64,000 nucleotides of DNA, taken from positions 186,001-250,000 of the forward strand of contig CBDFHJ010000007.1 of NCBI GenBank assembly GCA_965247635.1. The letters are read 5' to 3'. Position numbers and translations under genes: made by a program. Under the pieces are notes generated by a model, which was given only the letters and a program-made list of their open reading frames with translations, was not told the origin of the DNA and made no database searches. Source of the stretch: CBDFHJ01 sp965247635. GTDB lineage: Bacteria > Chloroflexota > Dehalococcoidia > Lucifugimonadales > Australimonadaceae. This document shows positions 47,760-55,793 of the stretch, one piece after another (the stretch's first letter is position 1; each line of letters starts with the position of its first letter).

Positions 47760-47907
47760 TTGAAGACATCACTCAGTTCCTCCAGGTGGACATCGTATGC
47801 AATTCCCCTTAAGGAGCCGATCCGACAAGCCCATTTCACTGGCCTCGCTTTCTATCATACCACCGCTCGCTACCAGTGCAGGGAGGTTATGGTGAGGGGG
47901 TGGAGAC
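47760..47907. other. Spacer without gene
   Basis: Nothing recognisable between the cargo gene ending at 47,759 and repressor fragment C. Confidence 0.4.
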
Positions 47908-47979
47908 ATGCCGCCCGTGCCTTGGTCCAGGGACACCGAGGTTATAGGCGAGGTACGGTGGTCGGCGAGGACGTTTTAT
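47908..47979 (+). pseudogene. Orphan repressor 3' end, copy C
   Basis: MPPVPWSRDTEVIGEVRWSA followed by RTFYG in the repressor frame; runs on to a stop at about 48,004. DTE.IGEVRW equals the repressor end. Confidence 0.75.
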
Positions 47980-48069
47980 GGGATCGGTGAAAGCGGAATA
48001 ATTTAGCTGGCAGCCCAAGGGTGCAGCACGAGACACCATAGCTGAGGTATAGGAGGACGAATCTGCAAG

Positions 48070-48156
48070 ATGCGAAACGAATTCACGGCAGTCATTGAGC
48101 AAGATGGCAGTTGGTACGTTGCCTACTGCCCGGAAATCCCCGTGAGAGGAGCGTAG
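48070..48156 (+). pseudogene. HicB N-terminal fragment
   Basis: MRNEFTAVIEQDGSWYVAYC followed by PEIPVRGA-stop, 28 aa, behind AGGAGG. This is the first beta-strand pair of a HicB antitoxin; the rest and the toxin are missing. Its last codons contain GAGAGGAG, the ribosome site of the next gene. Confidence 0.7.
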
Positions 48157-48159
48157 ACA

Positions 48160-48513
48160 ATGAATACATATATAGGAGTCTTACAGAAGTACGCCGTCTT
48201 CAGTGGGCGGGCGACACGATCGGAGTTCTGGCTGTTCACTCTGATCAATTCAATAGTCGTGAGTCTACTAGGCGTTCTAGGTACTGTGGTCGGCTGGATC
48301 GTCTTTGTGGAATTACCATTCTTCCTCGCTATTCTGATTCCTTCAATAGCGGTAGCTGTTCGGCGGTTGCATGACACCGGCCGCAGTGGTTGGTGGTACT
48401 TCGTCACCTTTATCCCGTTGATTGGATTCATCATCCTGATCATCTTCCTTGTCGGGGGCAGCGATCAAGACAACGAATACGGTCTAGTCCCCGGTAGTCA
48501 GCCGAGTGCGTAG
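48160..48513 (+). CDS. DUF805 membrane protein
   Basis: 117 aa. YIGVLQKYAVFSGRATRSEF with WLF, then hydrophobic segments, and AVRRLHDTGRSGWWYFVTFI with PLIGFIILIIFL are the DUF805 pattern (YhaH-like). Three to four transmembrane segments. In lysogens such proteins may alter the envelope; role not known. Confidence 0.85.
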   Translation: MNTYIGVLQKYAVFSGRATRSEFWLFTLINSIVVSLLGVLGTVVGWIVFVELPFFLAILIPSIAVAVRRLHDTGRSGWWYFVTFIPLIGFIILIIFLVGGSDQDNEYGLVPGSQPSA

Positions 48514-48679
48514 AACAGATCGGTCCTAGAGTGCAAGGGACAAGAACGATGGTTCAGATGGATCATTGAGCGAGATTGGTAGTGTGGGCAATCCATGCGA
48601 GATATGAGGATGGAGACTATTCTATGCCCTATAAGCCAGGGTAAATGATGCCTACTCTCCCCAACTTCGCTGACAAGAC

Positions 48680-48760
48680 GATCTGGACTGGGAGACCGTG
48701 CCGTGGGCCGACGACACCGAGATCATCGGCGAGATGCGGTGGACGGCGGTGACGTACTAG
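48680..48760 (+). pseudogene. Orphan repressor 3' end, copy D
   Basis: DLDWETVPWADDTEIIGEMR then WTAVTY-stop, 26 codons in frame. The part before TEIIGE is closer to standard S24 repressor tails than to the local repressor, so it comes from a different allele. Confidence 0.8.
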
Positions 48761-48848
48761 GTTGGTGGGATGCAGACCGCTAGGCGAAAGAACATGAAGA
48801 CAGACTCTGGGCTTCAGGTACTTAGGCGCCAGGAGCATCATTAGTCCC

Positions 48849-49580
48849 ATGCATATTGTTTACATGGACGATTCCCGAGATGAGGACGGTGGCGCCTTCT
48901 CCGCCTTACTCATTCCAGAAGAAACGTGGCAGGAATGTTTCAATCGCTTCCAGAAATACCGTCGTAGTCTCAGGGAGTCGGATGGAATTTTCGTCCACAA
49001 GGAATTTCACGCGTGGAAATTTGTCTCCGGTCGCGGCAGGATCTCGGATAAAGTAGTCGCTAAGGGTCGAAGAGTAGAGATATTTGAGACGACGCTGAAG
49101 CAGGTAGCGGACATGCCGGGACTTAAGATCATCAGTGCCTTGTTTCCGCACAAGCGTGACGAGACCGCGTTTGCATGGCTCCTGAATCGGATCCAGAGGA
49201 CTATGGAGGAGAGCAATAGCCGCGCATTGATAGTCTCGGATAGAGGGAAAGAAGCCGCCTACACAAGACTGGCCAGGAAGATGCATGTCTACAACCCGAT
49301 TCCCAGCAAGCAGGGGAGCAGTTGGGCTGGGACGGATTCGCAGACCAGGAACATCCCGATAGATAGGGTTATCGAGGATCCCTTCTTCAAGGACTCCGAC
49401 CGTTCCTACTTCATTCAGCTTGCGGACTTCTGTGCCTATGCCCTGCTGAGGAAAGAACGGCCCACACAATACGCGCAGAGATATGGGCTTCACAAGGCAT
49501 TCGATCTGTTAGATGCAGTGCTCGTGAAGAAGGCCTTCGCAAGAGACCCCTGGGGCATGGGAGTGCTCAGAATACCCTAG
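48849..49580 (+). CDS. DUF3800 domain protein
   Basis: 243 aa (CAGGAGC upstream). MHIVYMDDSRDEDGGAFSAL with the D-rich start, FVHKEFHAWKFVSGRG, ALIVSDRGKEAAYTRLARKM and DPFFKDSDRSYFIQLADFCA are the DUF3800 pattern, a predicted RNase H-like nuclease found in prophages and defence loci. Cargo between fragments D and E. Confidence 0.85.
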   Translation: MHIVYMDDSRDEDGGAFSALLIPEETWQECFNRFQKYRRSLRESDGIFVHKEFHAWKFVSGRGRISDKVVAKGRRVEIFETTLKQVADMPGLKIISALFPHKRDETAFAWLLNRIQRTMEESNSRALIVSDRGKEAAYTRLARKMHVYNPIPSKQGSSWAGTDSQTRNIPIDRVIEDPFFKDSDRSYFIQLADFCAYALLRKERPTQYAQRYGLHKAFDLLDAVLVKKAFARDPWGMGVLRIP

Positions 49581-49689
49581 CCACACAGAAAGCAGGGCCT
49601 ACACCCGCCGCCATAAGGACGGGTTCGGTCCTGCAAGTTGATTGTCTTATCTCGTCGCAGCATTTGTCAAGTCGCTTTGACAACATGGC

Positions 49690-49759
49690 GAGACGGCACC
49701 GTGGGCCAATGATACCAAGATTAAGCGGCGAGATGCGATGGGCGGCGAGGACGTTCTAG
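49690..49759 (+). pseudogene. Orphan repressor 3' end, copy E (frameshifted)
   Basis: ETAPWANDTKI, then after one extra base SGEMRWAARTF-stop. Matches ET.PWA.DT.I..GE.RW of copies D and G. Confidence 0.7.
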
Positions 49760-49763
49760 GATA

Positions 49764-50009
49764 GATGGCGAGGGAAGTATCAAGATTGCGAATCAGGCGC
49801 TCGCTGCCTATCAAGCAGCTCTTGCGTATGCCATTGCAGCCATCGATCCAAGTACGTTCCTTCACCATCTTGAATATGCTCGGGAGGATCCTGAGCACAA
49901 CATGCCGCTTCTCCTGTTAGATGAGCAAGAGCAACTTGAAAGGCTTCATGGAACGCTTCAGGTGATGGTCGCTTTGTGGAGAACGAGACTGGAGGAGTTG
50001 CCATCTTGA
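49764..50009 (+). other. Open frame without clear start, possible cargo remnant
   Basis: Plus-strand frame reading IKIANQALAAYQAALAYAIA, then LEYAREDPEHNMPLLLLDEQ and a stop at 50,009. Helical and protein-like, in the same direction as the other cargo. It has no start codon in frame; an ATG at 49,765 is in another frame, so one base may be lost. An open minus-strand frame over 49,780-50,022 is the alternative. Confidence 0.4.
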
Positions 50010-50051
50010 TAATCTCCGTCACCCCTGATGTTGGTGACTACAGGATACCAC

Positions 50052-50099
50052 GGGACCGAGATCATCGGCGAAGTGCGCTGGTTAGGACGGCCGTTCTAA
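50052..50099 (+). pseudogene. Orphan repressor 3' end, copy F
   Basis: GTEIIGEVRWLGRPF-stop in frame. Shortest of the orphan ends; the GTEIIGEVRW block is identical to the repressor. Confidence 0.75.
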
Positions 50100-50129
50100 G
50101 AGAAGCGGGCCTGGAAAGGAGTTGAGACA

Positions 50130-50274
50130 TTGCCTAGAACAGGGGAGACTTGCCAGCAGTCGGGGCTTTACCAGGGTGACTGCGGCCATACGCATCGATT
50201 CGGCAAGGGCGATACGTTTTACTCCGTGCTCCTACTGCAAGCGGGCTGTTGAGTGGACCTGGGTCGCTCCTTAG
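50130..50274 (+). pseudogene. Small zinc protein (YjzC-like), frameshifted
   Basis: TTG at 50130 behind AAAGGAG opens MPRTGETCQQSGLYQGDCGH then THRFGKGDTF. The family continues with a PC..C motif; here that appears only after skipping one T of the run at 50,217-50,220 (TPCSYCKRAVEWTWVAP-stop at 50,274). About 48 aa when repaired. Confidence 0.6.
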
Positions 50275-50617
50275 GCCGACCCGCGAACTCACGGGAGTCG
50301 TGCTCGGCTATGGCGCTGACGGAGTAGCCCAACAACAGTCCGATAATGCGGTGGTGCTGTCGAAGGGGGGCATGGTCGTAGGACCACTGGAGAAGCTCAA
50401 TCACCCATGGAGCAGCGGCGAATCCTGTCATGGCGCGATCCATATCCCTGCGAGGCAGCACGAAGGGGATGGCAGGGTCCACTGCGACTTGGTTGAGTCG
50501 CACAAACGTGTTAACCATCTCCGCAGGTTCAAGACTGACGGATTCCAGTAGAGCCAGCGGACGTACCCCGCGCGACACTAAATAGGCTTGTTCCTGGATG
50601 AGATCATCCGAGAGCAT
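50219..50617 (-). CDS. Hypothetical cargo protein
   Basis: 132 aa. VSRGVRPLALLESVSLEPAE, FVLPRRDMDRAMTGFAAAPW with VIELLQWSYDHAP, and HHRIIGLLLGYSVSAIAEHD look like a well-folded helical protein. No family recognised. The only cargo gene on the minus strand; its last 15 codons overlap the small zinc gene and may be extra. Confidence 0.55.
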   Translation of the reverse strand: MLSDDLIQEQAYLVSRGVRPLALLESVSLEPAEMVNTFVRLNQVAVDPAIPFVLPRRDMDRAMTGFAAAPWVIELLQWSYDHAPLRQHHRIIGLLLGYSVSAIAEHDSREFAGRPKERPRSTQQPACSRSTE

Positions 50618-50678
50618 ATCGATAGTGTATCACTGAGAATGGGAGATCGGACCAGTTTGGGACACACGGTGCCGATGG

Positions 50679-50774
50679 CTGGTGGTCAGCGACAACCCTG
50701 ACTGGCCGCCTGCACCTATGCTGTATGGCACAGACATCATCGGCGAGGTGCGGTGGACAGCGAGGACGTTTTAG
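50679..50774 (+). pseudogene. Orphan repressor 3' end, copy G, at the host junction
   Basis: RW then LVVSDNPDWPPAPMLYGTDI and IGEVRWTARTF-stop: 31 codons aligned without gaps to the repressor end (SDSPDWRATPMSPGTEIIGE). It is the longest fragment and the last phage-like sequence before dprA. Confidence 0.85.
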
Positions 50775-50953
50775 TTTGATGGGTGAAATGTGGGGTATTA
50801 GAGTCATAGCTCTCCATGTTCAGCTATAAGTATAGCCTGAGTGCGAATCCCGCCCTCTCCGCCACTATCATCTGCTGATTGACACTCGCGTCATACTTAT
50901 CTATGCCAGCCTCTTCCTAAAAGTAGCGTCGGGACTTTTCCAGGTACACCGCG
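50775..50953 (+). promoter_or_regulatory. Prophage-host boundary region and probable dprA promoter
   Basis: No gene. TTGACA at 50879-50884, 17-bp spacer, TATGCC at 50902-50907 is a fair promoter for dprA/topA. The prophage edge should lie between 50,775 and about 50,880; no att repeat can be shown because the other end is outside the window. Confidence 0.45.
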
Positions 50954-52072
50954 ATGTCAGACCTCCCCTACTGGGTCGCTTTCACCCGAGTCTCCTCGGT
51001 GGGCCGGGTACGCGTTGGCCTGCTGGAGCAGCACTTTGGGTCGTTGGAGGCGGCGTGGCACGCGTCGGCTGGTGAGCTGCGAACGGCAGGCCTAGGCCCT
51101 TCGGTGGTCAACGCCATCGCCGCTGTCCGCGGCCGGATTGATCCCGCCCAGGAGCTGGAACGGCTGGAACGGGCCGGCGTTAGGCCCATCACTTGGCACG
51201 ATATGGCGTACCCGCGGCTCCTCAGAGAAATCCCGGACCTGCCGCCGGTGCTCTTCGTCAAAGGTGAGCTCGGTCCGGACGACGAGCGGTTGGTTACGGT
51301 GGTCGGTACCAGAAGGCCCACCGCCTACGGCCGCGAAGCAGCCCGTCACCTGGCGGGAGACCTGGCCAGGGTCGGCGTGACCGTGGTCAGCGGGCTGGCG
51401 CGTGGGATCGACGCCGTGGCGCACCGGGCCGCGCTGGAATACGGCGGACGCACCGTGGCGGTGCTCGGCTCCGGGATCGACGTGGTATACCCACCAGAAC
51501 ACACCCAGCTGGCCGACGAAATCAGTCAGAACGGGGCCATCATCAGCGAGTACCCGCTGGGAGTGCGGCCAAACAGCGGGAACTTTCCGCGCAGGAACCG
51601 CTTGCTCAGTGGGCTCAGTCTGGGTACCCTGGTAGTAGAGGCAGGTGAAGGCAGCGGTGCTTTGTGGACCGTCCGCCACGCCCTCGAGCAGGACAGGGAG
51701 GTCTTCTGCGTGCCAGGGAGTATCTACTCTTCCGCCAGCAAGCTGACGAACCAGCTGATATAGCAGGGCGCCAAGCTGGTGGTCCAGGTCGAAGACGTGC
51801 TGGAAGAGTTGAACCTGAGCGCGCTCACCGGGGAACAGCCCGCGCTTCCGGGGCTCTTGTCGGTGGACACGGAGGAGGAAGCGCAGGTCCTAAGGTCGCT
51901 GGAGCTAGAGCCCCAGCACGTGGACGAGTTGAGCCGGCGTACCGTGCTCCCTATCACCACGGTGATGAGCACGCTGACGGTGTTGGAGATGAAAGGACTG
52001 GCACGTTTGGTAGGCCGCATGCACTACATTCGCGTACGGGAGGCGCCCGCCGAGTATTCTGTATCGACCTAG
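50954..52072 (+). pseudogene. dprA: DprA (DNA processing protein A), interrupted by amber codon
   Basis: Reading with the TAG at 51761-51763 gives 372 codons, a normal DprA. SAM-like start (YWVAFTRVSSVGRVRVGLLE), Rossmann fold with VTVVGTRRPTAYGREAARHL, GSGIDVVYPPEHTQLADEIS, GNFPRRNRLLSGLSLGTLVV, and a C-terminal winged helix (HVDELSRRTVLPITTVMSTL). The stop replaces the Gln of a NQLIQQGAKLV-type motif (CAG to TAG) and cuts the end of the Rossmann fold and the winged helix. DprA loads RecA on incoming ssDNA. First host gene beside the prophage. Confidence 0.85.
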
Positions 52073-52109
52073 GGCACGCCGAGCTTCGGTTTCCCCAATC
52101 GAGCGTTAA

Positions 52110-54266
52110 ATGACTACTAAAGCAAAAAGGAAATCAAACGGAAAGCACCTGGTCGTGGTCGAGTCGCCCGCCAAGGCGGTAACCGTCGGACGCTTCCTGG
52201 GCGGTAACTACACGGTCAAGGCATCGGGCGGCCACGTGCGAGACCTGCCCGAAGACCGGCTTGGTGTGCAAATCGATACCGAGTTCGCGCCCGAGTACGT
52301 GCTTACTAAAGGGAAACGGACGGTCATCAGCGACCTGAAGAAAGCTGCGCAAGGGGTGGACTCGATCTACCTTGCCACCGACCCGGACCGCGAGGGCGAG
52401 GCCATCTCCTGGCACCTGAAGGAAGCCGCCGGCTGGCGGAACATCCCGGTGCGCCGGGTGGTGTTCCATGAGATCACCCGCGAGGCCATCCAGGAAGCGT
52501 TCCGGCACGATCGAGAGATCGACATGCAGCTGGTCAACGCCCAGCAGGCCCGGCGCATCCTCGACCGGCTGGTCGGCTATCAGCTGAGTCCGCTTCTCTG
52601 GCGCAAGGTGCAGCGCGGCCTCTCCGCCGGCCGGGTGCAGTCGGTGGCACTCCGCATGGTGGTGGAGCGCGACCGGGAGATCGAAGCGTTTAAGCCCGTG
52701 GAGTACTGGACCTTGGAGGCCACGCTTCAGCCTACCCCGGCGTCGGGAGCGCGCGCGTTAACCTTCACCGCCAGGCTCCATCGATTGGCGGAGGAACGCA
52801 AGCCCCTGGGGCTGCCGGACCAAGACGCGGCCGCCCGAGTCCAACGTGACCTGGAAGGCGCCGGTTATGCCGTCAGCCAAGTGACGCGGCGAGAGGCGAA
52901 GCGTCGTCCGTCGGCACCCTTCATCACCAGCACCCTCCAGCAGGAGGCGTGGCGTCAGCTCCGGCTTTCCGCCAGCAGGACAATGTCTCTGGCCCAGCAG
53001 CTCTACGAGGGCATGCCGGTAGGAAATGAAGGCAACGTGGGCCTCATCACGTACATGCGCACCGACTCGCCCCAGGTTGCCGCCAGTGCAGTGGAGGAAA
53101 CGCGTTCCTACATAAGGGCGCGGTTCGGCCCGGAGTACGTACCCTCCTCGCCCCGGCGGTACACGACCAAGTCCAAGGTCGCACAGGAGGCCCATGAGGC
53201 CATCCGCCCTACCAGCACGCAGCGCGACCCAGCGTCGGTCCGCGCTCACCTATCCCGCGACCACTTCCGTCTCTACGACCTCATTTGGAAGCGGATGGTG
53301 TCGAGCCAGATGGCCGACACGGTGCTGGACTCCACCCAGGTTGAGGTCGAGGCAAAGGGGCGCTCGGGACAGGCCTACGTCTTCCGGGCCACCGGCTCCG
53401 TCGTGAAGTTCTTGGGCTTCCGAGCGCTATACGTGGAGGCGCGTGACCAGGAAACGGAGGAGTCGGATGACCAGGAGCGCGTGCTCCCGGCGGTCGAAAA
53501 GGACCAGCCGCTGGAGTGTCTGGGCCTCCAGGCGGATCAGCACTTTACCGAGCCGCCTCCGCACTACACCGAGGCGAGCCTCATCCGAGGGCTGGAGGAG
53601 CGCGGCATCGGCCGGCCCAGCACCTACGCGCCCATCGTCAGCACGCTGGTGGACCGTCAGTACGCGACCAGGGAGCGCGGCATCCTGTACGCGACCCGGC
53701 TTGGCCAGGTGGTGAACGACCAGCTCCTCGAACACTTCCCCAACATCATGGACCTCGACTTCACCGCGCAGCTGGAGGAGCGGCTGGACGACGTGGCCAA
53801 CGGAAAACAGGAGTGGGTGCCCCTGCTTCGCGACTTCTACGAGCCCTTTACCCAGGCCCTAGAGAAAGCCCATCAGGAAATGCCACGGGTCCGGGTGGAG
53901 GAGCCCACCGACGAAGTGTGCGAGAAGTGCGAACGGCCCATGGTGATCAAGCGTGGCCGCTTCGGGCCGTTCCTCTCCTGCTCGGGCTTCCCCGAGTGCC
54001 GAAACAGCCGCCCCCTACTCCAGGAAACGGGGGCCAAGTGTCCGCAGTGTGGCGGCGATTTGGTCCAGCGGCGAGGCAAGGGCCGCACCTTCTACGGTTG
54101 CTCCAACTACCCGGAGTGCAGCTTCACCGTTAGCCGCCGGCCGCTGGAGGTTCCCTGCCCTGAGTGCGATGGGCTCCTGGTGGCTGCCGGCCGCGACAGG
54201 GCCCAGTGCACCAAATGCGCCTATAGGGGCCCCATCCCCGAACTGGAGGTCGCCGAGCCGGTTTGA
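52110..54266 (+). CDS. topA: DNA topoisomerase I
   Basis: 718 aa. Toprim start LVVVESPAKAVTVGRFLGGN, YLATDPDREGEAISWHLKEA (DxD), FHEITREAIQEAF, GRVQSVALRMVVERDREIEA, active-site Tyr in VGLITYMRTDSPQVAASAVE, and REELIGPSTYA-like ERGIGRPSTYAPIVSTL. Three C-terminal zinc ribbons (CEKCERPMVIK, CPQCGGDLVQRR, CPECDGLLVAAG). It relaxes negative supercoils. Follows dprA by 37 bp, the common dprA-topA order. Confidence 0.95.
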   Translation: MTTKAKRKSNGKHLVVVESPAKAVTVGRFLGGNYTVKASGGHVRDLPEDRLGVQIDTEFAPEYVLTKGKRTVISDLKKAAQGVDSIYLATDPDREGEAISWHLKEAAGWRNIPVRRVVFHEITREAIQEAFRHDREIDMQLVNAQQARRILDRLVGYQLSPLLWRKVQRGLSAGRVQSVALRMVVERDREIEAFKPVEYWTLEATLQPTPASGARALTFTARLHRLAEERKPLGLPDQDAAARVQRDLEGAGYAVSQVTRREAKRRPSAPFITSTLQQEAWRQLRLSASRTMSLAQQLYEGMPVGNEGNVGLITYMRTDSPQVAASAVEETRSYIRARFGPEYVPSSPRRYTTKSKVAQEAHEAIRPTSTQRDPASVRAHLSRDHFRLYDLIWKRMVSSQMADTVLDSTQVEVEAKGRSGQAYVFRATGSVVKFLGFRALYVEARDQETEESDDQERVLPAVEKDQPLECLGLQADQHFTEPPPHYTEASLIRGLEERGIGRPSTYAPIVSTLVDRQYATRERGILYATRLGQVVNDQLLEHFPNIMDLDFTAQLEERLDDVANGKQEWVPLLRDFYEPFTQALEKAHQEMPRVRVEEPTDEVCEKCERPMVIKRGRFGPFLSCSGFPECRNSRPLLQETGAKCPQCGGDLVQRRGKGRTFYGCSNYPECSFTVSRRPLEVPCPECDGLLVAAGRDRAQCTKCAYRGPIPELEVAEPV

Positions 54267-55351
54267 CGGGCAGTACCAAGCATCCATTGCTCTCCGCGTA
54301 CCAACAGCACCTAGCCGCAAGCCGCGGTCTAGCACCGACCACCGTGCGCAACTACGTGGCGGACCTTGCGCTCTTTCTGGAGTATTTGGGGGAGCAGCAG
54401 TTGGAGCTAGGGGCGAACGCCGCCGTTCTCCGTGGCTTCGTGGAGCGTAACGGGCCAGCGCAGGCCAGCCACGAATACAGGAGCCTCGTCCGCGACTACG
54501 TCACCTGGTTGCTAGGGCGACGCAAAGTGCGGGCCGGACGCCGCACCGGACAGGTCGGCCATCAGCGCGGCAGCGTTGTACGATGCCTGGCGGCGCTGCG
54601 GTCGTTCTTCCGCTATCTGGTGGCGGAAGGGATGCTGCCGGAGGCACCCCTCTGGGCGGCCCGGTCTACCCTCATGCAGCGCTTTACTCCGAAAGTTGCG
54701 CGCCTCCTGCCAGACGTTATGACCGCTTCCGAGGCAGCCCAGCTTATGGCGGAACCGGCCCGGCTCTCCTCCCGTGGAGGCCGAACGGCGTCCCAGCAGT
54801 CCGCCAAGGAGGCAGTCCTTGCGTTGCGGGACATTGCGCTGCTGGAAACACTCTACGGTGCGGGACTACGGGTCAGTGAGATAACCGCCATGGACCTTGA
54901 CGACGTTGCCGTTTCCACGCGCACCGTCCGGGTGTTAGGCAAGGGCCAGAAGGTGCGCATGGTACCCATCGGCAGGCTTGCGGCTAGCGCCATCGGACGC
55001 TACGTGCGGGTGGGGCGGACGGCCCTGGCGGGAAGCGCCTCGGGCGAAGCGCTGTTCCTCAGCCGCAGGGGCGGACGCCTCTCGGTGCGGGCGCTCCAGG
55101 AGCTGGTGCGGCGCTATGCCACGTCCGCCGGCCTGCGCGACGGCGTGCACCCGCACACCCTCCGTCACAGCTTCGCCACCCACCTGCTCGACGGCGGCGC
55201 CGACCTGCGCATCGTCCAGGAGCTGCTGGGGCACTCCACACCCAGCGCCACCCAGGTGTACACTCACGTCAGCCAGGCCGAGACCCAGCGGGCGTACCTT
55301 TCCGCGCATCCCCTGGCAAAACGGAAGCGAGAGGCGCGGACAACATCGTGA
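54263..55351 (+). CDS. xerC: Tyrosine recombinase XerC
   Basis: 362 aa from TTG overlapping the topA stop. N-terminal SAM-like domain (YQQHLAASRGLAPTTVRNYV), catalytic Arg in ETLYGAGLRVSEITAMDL, then HPHTLRHSFATHLLDGGADL (HxxR), LGHSTPSATQVYTHV with the nucleophile Tyr. It resolves chromosome dimers. topA-xerC-aroQ order is chromosomal, so this is the host enzyme and not the phage integrase. Confidence 0.9.
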   Translation: MTGSTKHPLLSAYQQHLAASRGLAPTTVRNYVADLALFLEYLGEQQLELGANAAVLRGFVERNGPAQASHEYRSLVRDYVTWLLGRRKVRAGRRTGQVGHQRGSVVRCLAALRSFFRYLVAEGMLPEAPLWAARSTLMQRFTPKVARLLPDVMTASEAAQLMAEPARLSSRGGRTASQQSAKEAVLALRDIALLETLYGAGLRVSEITAMDLDDVAVSTRTVRVLGKGQKVRMVPIGRLAASAIGRYVRVGRTALAGSASGEALFLSRRGGRLSVRALQELVRRYATSAGLRDGVHPHTLRHSFATHLLDGGADLRIVQELLGHSTPSATQVYTHVSQAETQRAYLSAHPLAKRKREARTTS

Positions 55352-55791
55352 GCATCCTGGTCATCAACGGGCCCAATCTAAACGTCCTGGGCCAGCGCCA
55401 GCCGGAGATTTACGGCGTTACGACCTTGGAGCAGATCGAGGAGGCGGTCAGGGAGTACGCCGAGCGCATGGGCATGACGGTCGAGTTCTTTCAGTCCAAC
55501 GGCGAGGGCGCTATCATCGACTACATTCAGCAGAAGCACGATGGCGCCACGGGCATTATCATCAATCCGGGCGGGCTCACCCACACCAGCGTCTCGTTGC
55601 GCGATAGCCTGGCCGCGTTGGAGCTGCCCGTGATCGAGGTCCACCTGTCCAACATCTACGCACGGGAGGAGTTTCGACACCAGTCGCTCCTCGCCCCGGT
55701 GGTCCGTGGCCAGATCACCGGCCTGGGCTGGTACGGTTATCTGCTGGCCATGGACTATCTCGTCACTCAAGCCAACAGGGGTTCATCATAA
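55348..55791 (+). CDS. aroQ: 3-dehydroquinate dehydratase, type II
   Basis: 147 aa from GTG. ILVINGPNLNVLGQRQPEIY with the active Tyr, FFQSNGEGAIIDYIQQKHDG, INPGGLTHTSVSLRDSL, and EVHLSNIYAREEFRHQSLLA with the catalytic His. It converts 3-dehydroquinate to 3-dehydroshikimate in the shikimate pathway. Confidence 0.95.
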   Translation: MSILVINGPNLNVLGQRQPEIYGVTTLEQIEEAVREYAERMGMTVEFFQSNGEGAIIDYIQQKHDGATGIIINPGGLTHTSVSLRDSLAALELPVIEVHLSNIYAREEFRHQSLLAPVVRGQITGLGWYGYLLAMDYLVTQANRGSS

Positions 55792-55793
55792 CC

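Noticed and set aside
50775..50953. attR core sequence
   Set aside because: The opposite prophage end is outside the window, so no direct repeat can be shown; only a boundary range is given.
54263..55351. Phage integrase
   Set aside because: The tyrosine recombinase overlaps topA and precedes aroQ in a chromosomal operon; it is XerC. No phage integrase is visible in the window.
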